Shown: positions 7,361-8,487 of the stretch, in pieces
Position numbering within the stretch: the stretch's first letter is position 1
Layout: each line of letters starts with the position of its first letter
Assembly: GCA_016210935.1 (NCBI GenBank)
Contig: JACQTH010000247.1
Coordinates: 1 to 8,487 of the forward strand
Origin: Acidobacteriota bacterium
GTDB lineage: Bacteria; Acidobacteriota; Vicinamibacteria; Vicinamibacterales; JACQTH01
Direction of reading: 5' to 3'
Length of the DNA stretch: 8,487 bases
Notes under the pieces: model-generated
Database searches by the model: none
Seen by the model: the letters and a program-made list of their open reading frames with translations, nothing else
Told to the model about the DNA's origin: nothing
Made by a program: the position numbers and the translations under genes

Positions 7361-7564
7361 ATGGAGGATCGCGCATTCAACGAGATCGACCTTCGGCGCA
7401 TGCTGGAGTACGCGACGGGTCATCGCTCCGACATCCTCGAAGGGCGTTTCGTCATCGATGCCAGGCATGCCGGCCTGCCTTGGGAAGTCATCGTGGAGCC
7501 GCACGAAGTGCGCGAACTACTGGTGGTGATTACGGCGTATCCTGTGGAACGAGCAACGCCATGA
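7361..7564 (+). CDS. small DUF4258-like protein, possible toxin component
   Basis: A 67-residue cytosolic protein of a type I recognise from soil genomes next to DUF2283 genes. The segments are EIDLRRMLEYATGHR (8-22), DILEGRFVIDARH (24-36), PWEVIVEP (40-47) and LLVVITAYPVE (53-63). The final strand motif parallels VVVTAYRPD in the DUF4258 protein of cassette 1, which suggests the same RelE/ParE-like fold in a shorter form; sequence identity between the two is otherwise low. The ATG has only a weak GAAG ribosome site. The stop overlaps the next start (ATGA at 7561-7564), so the two genes were translationally coupled. Its partner is broken by a stop codon, which questions whether this protein is still a working toxin. 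Confidence 0.78.
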   Translation: MEDRAFNEIDLRRMLEYATGHRSDILEGRFVIDARHAGLPWEVIVEPHEVRELLVVITAYPVERATP

Positions 7565-7830
7565 AAGAACCCTACCTCGAAGTTACGTTCCGGCACGGCT
7601 GAGCAATCGCAGCGTACTACTACCTTCCGCGCGACGCGAATCAGAAGAGCGCCCGAACGCGAAGAGTCGAGCCCGGTTTGGTGATCGACTTCACGGCAGA
7701 AGGCCAGGCGATCGGAATCGAGATCACGGCACCAGCCAAGGTCTCCCTTGCCGCGCTGAACGCCGTTCTCAAAGAGCTTGGGCACGCACCCGCCAGCGAG
7801 GCTGATCTTGCGCCGGTGCTCGCCGCATGA
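7561..7830 (+). pseudogene. DUF2283 domain protein gene broken by an in-frame TGA
   Basis: Read through from ATG 7561 to TGA 7828, a single frame gives an 89-codon product with one internal stop, TGA at 7600-7602 (codon 14). Residues on both sides form one coherent protein. YLEVTFRHG comes before the stop. After it come YYYLPRDA, then PGLVIDFTAEGQ and AIGIEITAPAKVSLAALN, the acidic strand pair and hydrophobic pattern of DUF2283. Relatives have Arg in the RHGR motif at the stop position, so a single C-to-T change (CGA to TGA) explains it. No frameshift is present. A restart at TTG 7678 or GTG 7681 would give only about 50 residues. It overlaps the preceding gene by 4 bases and would be its antitoxin-like partner. 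Sequencing error or readthrough cannot be excluded. Confidence 0.75.
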
Positions 7831-7834
7831 ACGG

Positions 7835-7868
7835 TCTGCCTAACATGGCGCTGCACCGATCGTTAGCC
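7835..7868 (+). repeat. degenerate attC-like site 2, stem lost
   Basis: TCTGCCTAAC (7835-7844) carries a good R'' box (GCCTAAC fits RYYYAAC), and GTTAGCC (7862-7868) is close to R' (GTTRRRY; one mismatch). Only 17 bases lie between AAC and GTT, far too short for a normal attC stem, and the left-arm-like ATGGCGCTGCACC has no complement. It looks like a site that lost its right arm and loop by deletion. Confidence 0.4.
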
Positions 7869-7875
7869 GGACTCT

Positions 7876-8256
7876 ATGAATCAACCAGATGATCCGGCGC
7901 AGCCCTTTCGGATCTACATCGATACCTCCGTGCTGGGTGGCTGTTTAGACACGGAATTCACGACGTGGTCGAACGGACTCATCCGCGACTTCCGAGCCGG
8001 CCGCTTGATTCCAGTCTTGTCCGACGTAACGGCGGCCGAGGCAACTGACGCGCCGGAAGCAGTTCGCGAACTCCATCAGGAAATGTTGGGGCTTGCCGGC
8101 TCCCTCCTCCCGATCACGCCGACGGTTCTTGAACTCGTGGCGGCGTACGAAACCCGGAAGAACCGGATGCCGCGTGACGGAAGGGATGCCGGGGCGGATG
8201 CTGAATCCGCCCTGGGCGACTACTCAGGATTAATTCGACGCCACAAACGAGCCTGA
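7876..8256 (+). CDS. truncated PIN-domain (VapC-like) protein
   Basis: The first 95 residues are a clear PIN-domain protein: YIDTSVLGGCLD (14-25) with the first catalytic Asp at 16, WSNGLIRDFRAGRLIPVLSDVTAAE (31-55) with Glu 55, and a helical stretch to YETRK (91-95). PIN proteins of the VapC type are Mg-dependent RNases acting as toxins. From residue 96 on (NRMPRDGRD and beyond) the sequence no longer fits. The C-terminal part with the remaining acidic residues, the usual HIALAT and SWNFKH-type segments, is missing. The full family length is about 150-170 residues; this has 126. It is therefore probably inactive. The start at ATG 7876 has almost no ribosome site and sits only 14 bases after the cassette boundary. 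No cognate antitoxin gene precedes it; it may have gone with the missing attC stem. Confidence 0.72.
   Translation: MNQPDDPAQPFRIYIDTSVLGGCLDTEFTTWSNGLIRDFRAGRLIPVLSDVTAAEATDAPEAVRELHQEMLGLAGSLLPITPTVLELVAAYETRKNRMPRDGRDAGADAESALGDYSGLIRRHKRA
8192..8212. repeat. 8-bp perfect hairpin in the junction zone
   Basis: GGGCGGAT (8192-8199) pairs with ATCCGCCC (8205-8212) over a 5-base loop. It lies just past the point (about 8160) where the PIN homology stops. It may be the remains of a palindromic repeat or a recombination site arm. Confidence 0.35.
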
Positions 8257-8268
8257 ATGTGTTCAGGC
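8251..8268. repeat. 7-bp perfect hairpin overlapping the PIN stop codon
   Basis: GCCTGAA (8251-8257) pairs with TTCAGGC (8262-8268) around TGTG. It could terminate transcription of the array or mark the edge of the insertion; no T run follows. It ends six bases before the tRNA-like fragment. Confidence 0.35.
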
Positions 8269-8274
8269 AGAATC

Positions 8275-8299
8275 GGTTCGATTCCTACGCGGCTCACCA
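8275..8299 (+). other. 3' end of a tRNA gene (fragment), likely attachment-site remnant
   Basis: The 25 bases contain, in order, a T-stem end and T-loop (GG-TTCGATT-CC), the T-stem 3' strand completed by CCTAC, a 7-base acceptor strand GCGGCTC, discriminator A and CCA. The 5' half of the T-stem should be GTAGG but reads ATCGG, so the match starts only at the last two G. No D arm, anticodon arm or 5' acceptor strand fits upstream. Integrating elements typically leave exactly such a 3' piece of the target tRNA gene at one end. A tRNA-Lys-like parent would suit the acceptor sequence but is not certain. Confidence 0.5.
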
Positions 8300-8404
8300 G
8301 TACAAGATGTCGTCGATTCAACCAATTGCGGCCGACGAGAGGGACGACCGCAAACAGGAATCGAATCTTCTCGACTTCCTCTTCCTTGTGCTGTCCTTCC
8401 GTGT

Positions 8405-8487
8405 TCAGCCACGACCGGGCTTCGGCTCGAAGGGAATCTCCACCTCGAAGTAGCTGCCAGGGGTCGCGGAAGCAACGGCCGCAGCGA
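8405..8487 (-). CDS. possible C-terminal end of a protein entering from the right edge
   Basis: On the minus strand, from the window edge down to TGA at 8405-8407, one frame reads 26 residues that look like a real protein tail (GSYFEVEIPFEPKPGRG before the stop) with GC-rich third positions. No start or domain is in the window, so the family is unknown. The other minus frame, open from the edge to about 8222, runs through the antisense of the tRNA fragment and is not a gene. Confidence 0.35.
   Translation of the reverse strand, partial: AAAVASATPGSYFEVEIPFEPKPGRG

Larger units (their letters stand above)
7235..7862 (+). mobile_element. putative integron-type gene cassette 2 (DUF4258-like/DUF2283 pair)
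   Basis: It starts after G7234 in GTTCGGCAGA and ends at the G of GTTAGCC (7862). Its 3' end TCTGCCTAAC (7835-7844) equals the reverse complement of its 5' end at 9 of 10 bases, repeating the logic of cassette 1. It holds two overlapping genes with a 120-base leader. Its own attC is reduced to 17 bases between AAC and GTT, so the 3' end is probably no longer active. At 628 bp it is close in size to cassette 1. Confidence 0.5.

Noticed and set aside
8259..8453. Plus-strand open frame of 64 codons
   Set aside because: It runs across the tRNA fragment and has no ribosome site or recognisable content.
8222..8486. Long open minus-strand frame at the right edge without a stop for more than 85 codons
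   Set aside because: It translates the antisense of the tRNA 3' end (an SRVGIEP-type peptide, a well-known artefact) and has no domain or start.

Overview
The window is GC-rich DNA that looks like an Acidobacteriota genome, possibly of the Vicinamibacteria type. The reasons are a large fused FtsX/MacB-type permease of the ADOP family, an ankyrin protein with the N-terminal domain style common in that phylum, and small DUF4258/DUF2283 genes typical of soil bacteria. This is inferred from protein style; there is no rRNA or phylogenetic marker here.

Left part (1-2271, minus strand): a class I SAM-dependent methyltransferase (53-685) and, upstream of it, an ankyrin-repeat protein (973-2271). Middle (2272-3545): a 466-bp non-coding gap with two hairpins, then an unrecognised soluble protein of about 250 residues (2738-3502) that is less GC-rich than its neighbours and is followed by a strong hairpin. 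Then comes an eight-helix ADOP permease (3715-6165), followed by about 410 bp with no convincing gene but a REP-like pair of hairpins.

Right part (6578-8300, plus strand): a compact array of toxin-antitoxin-like genes that appears to be built from integron-type gene cassettes. Cassette 1 (about 6579-7234) carries a DUF4258 protein and a 72-residue partner in a 4-bp overlap. It ends in a bulged hairpin with attC architecture (7170-7240). Its first nine bases after the crossover point, GTTAGCGGG, are the exact reverse complement of CCCGCTAAC at its 3' end, as expected of a cassette that can close into a circle. Cassette 2 (about 7235-7862) carries a second DUF4258-like protein and a DUF2283 partner broken by an in-frame TGA; its ends match in the same way at 9 of 10 bases, and its attC has lost its stem. 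A third unit starts at 7862 with a PIN-domain (VapC-like) toxin that is cut short. No integrase is visible, so this would be an array without a local integrase, or the worn edge of one.

The array ends in a junction zone with two hairpins and a 25-base piece that matches the 3' end of a tRNA gene including CCA (8275-8299), a typical attachment site of integrating elements. A possible protein C-terminus runs in from the right edge on the minus strand. The main interest is the cassette array of toxin-antitoxin-like pairs in several stages of decay, next to a tRNA-end junction.
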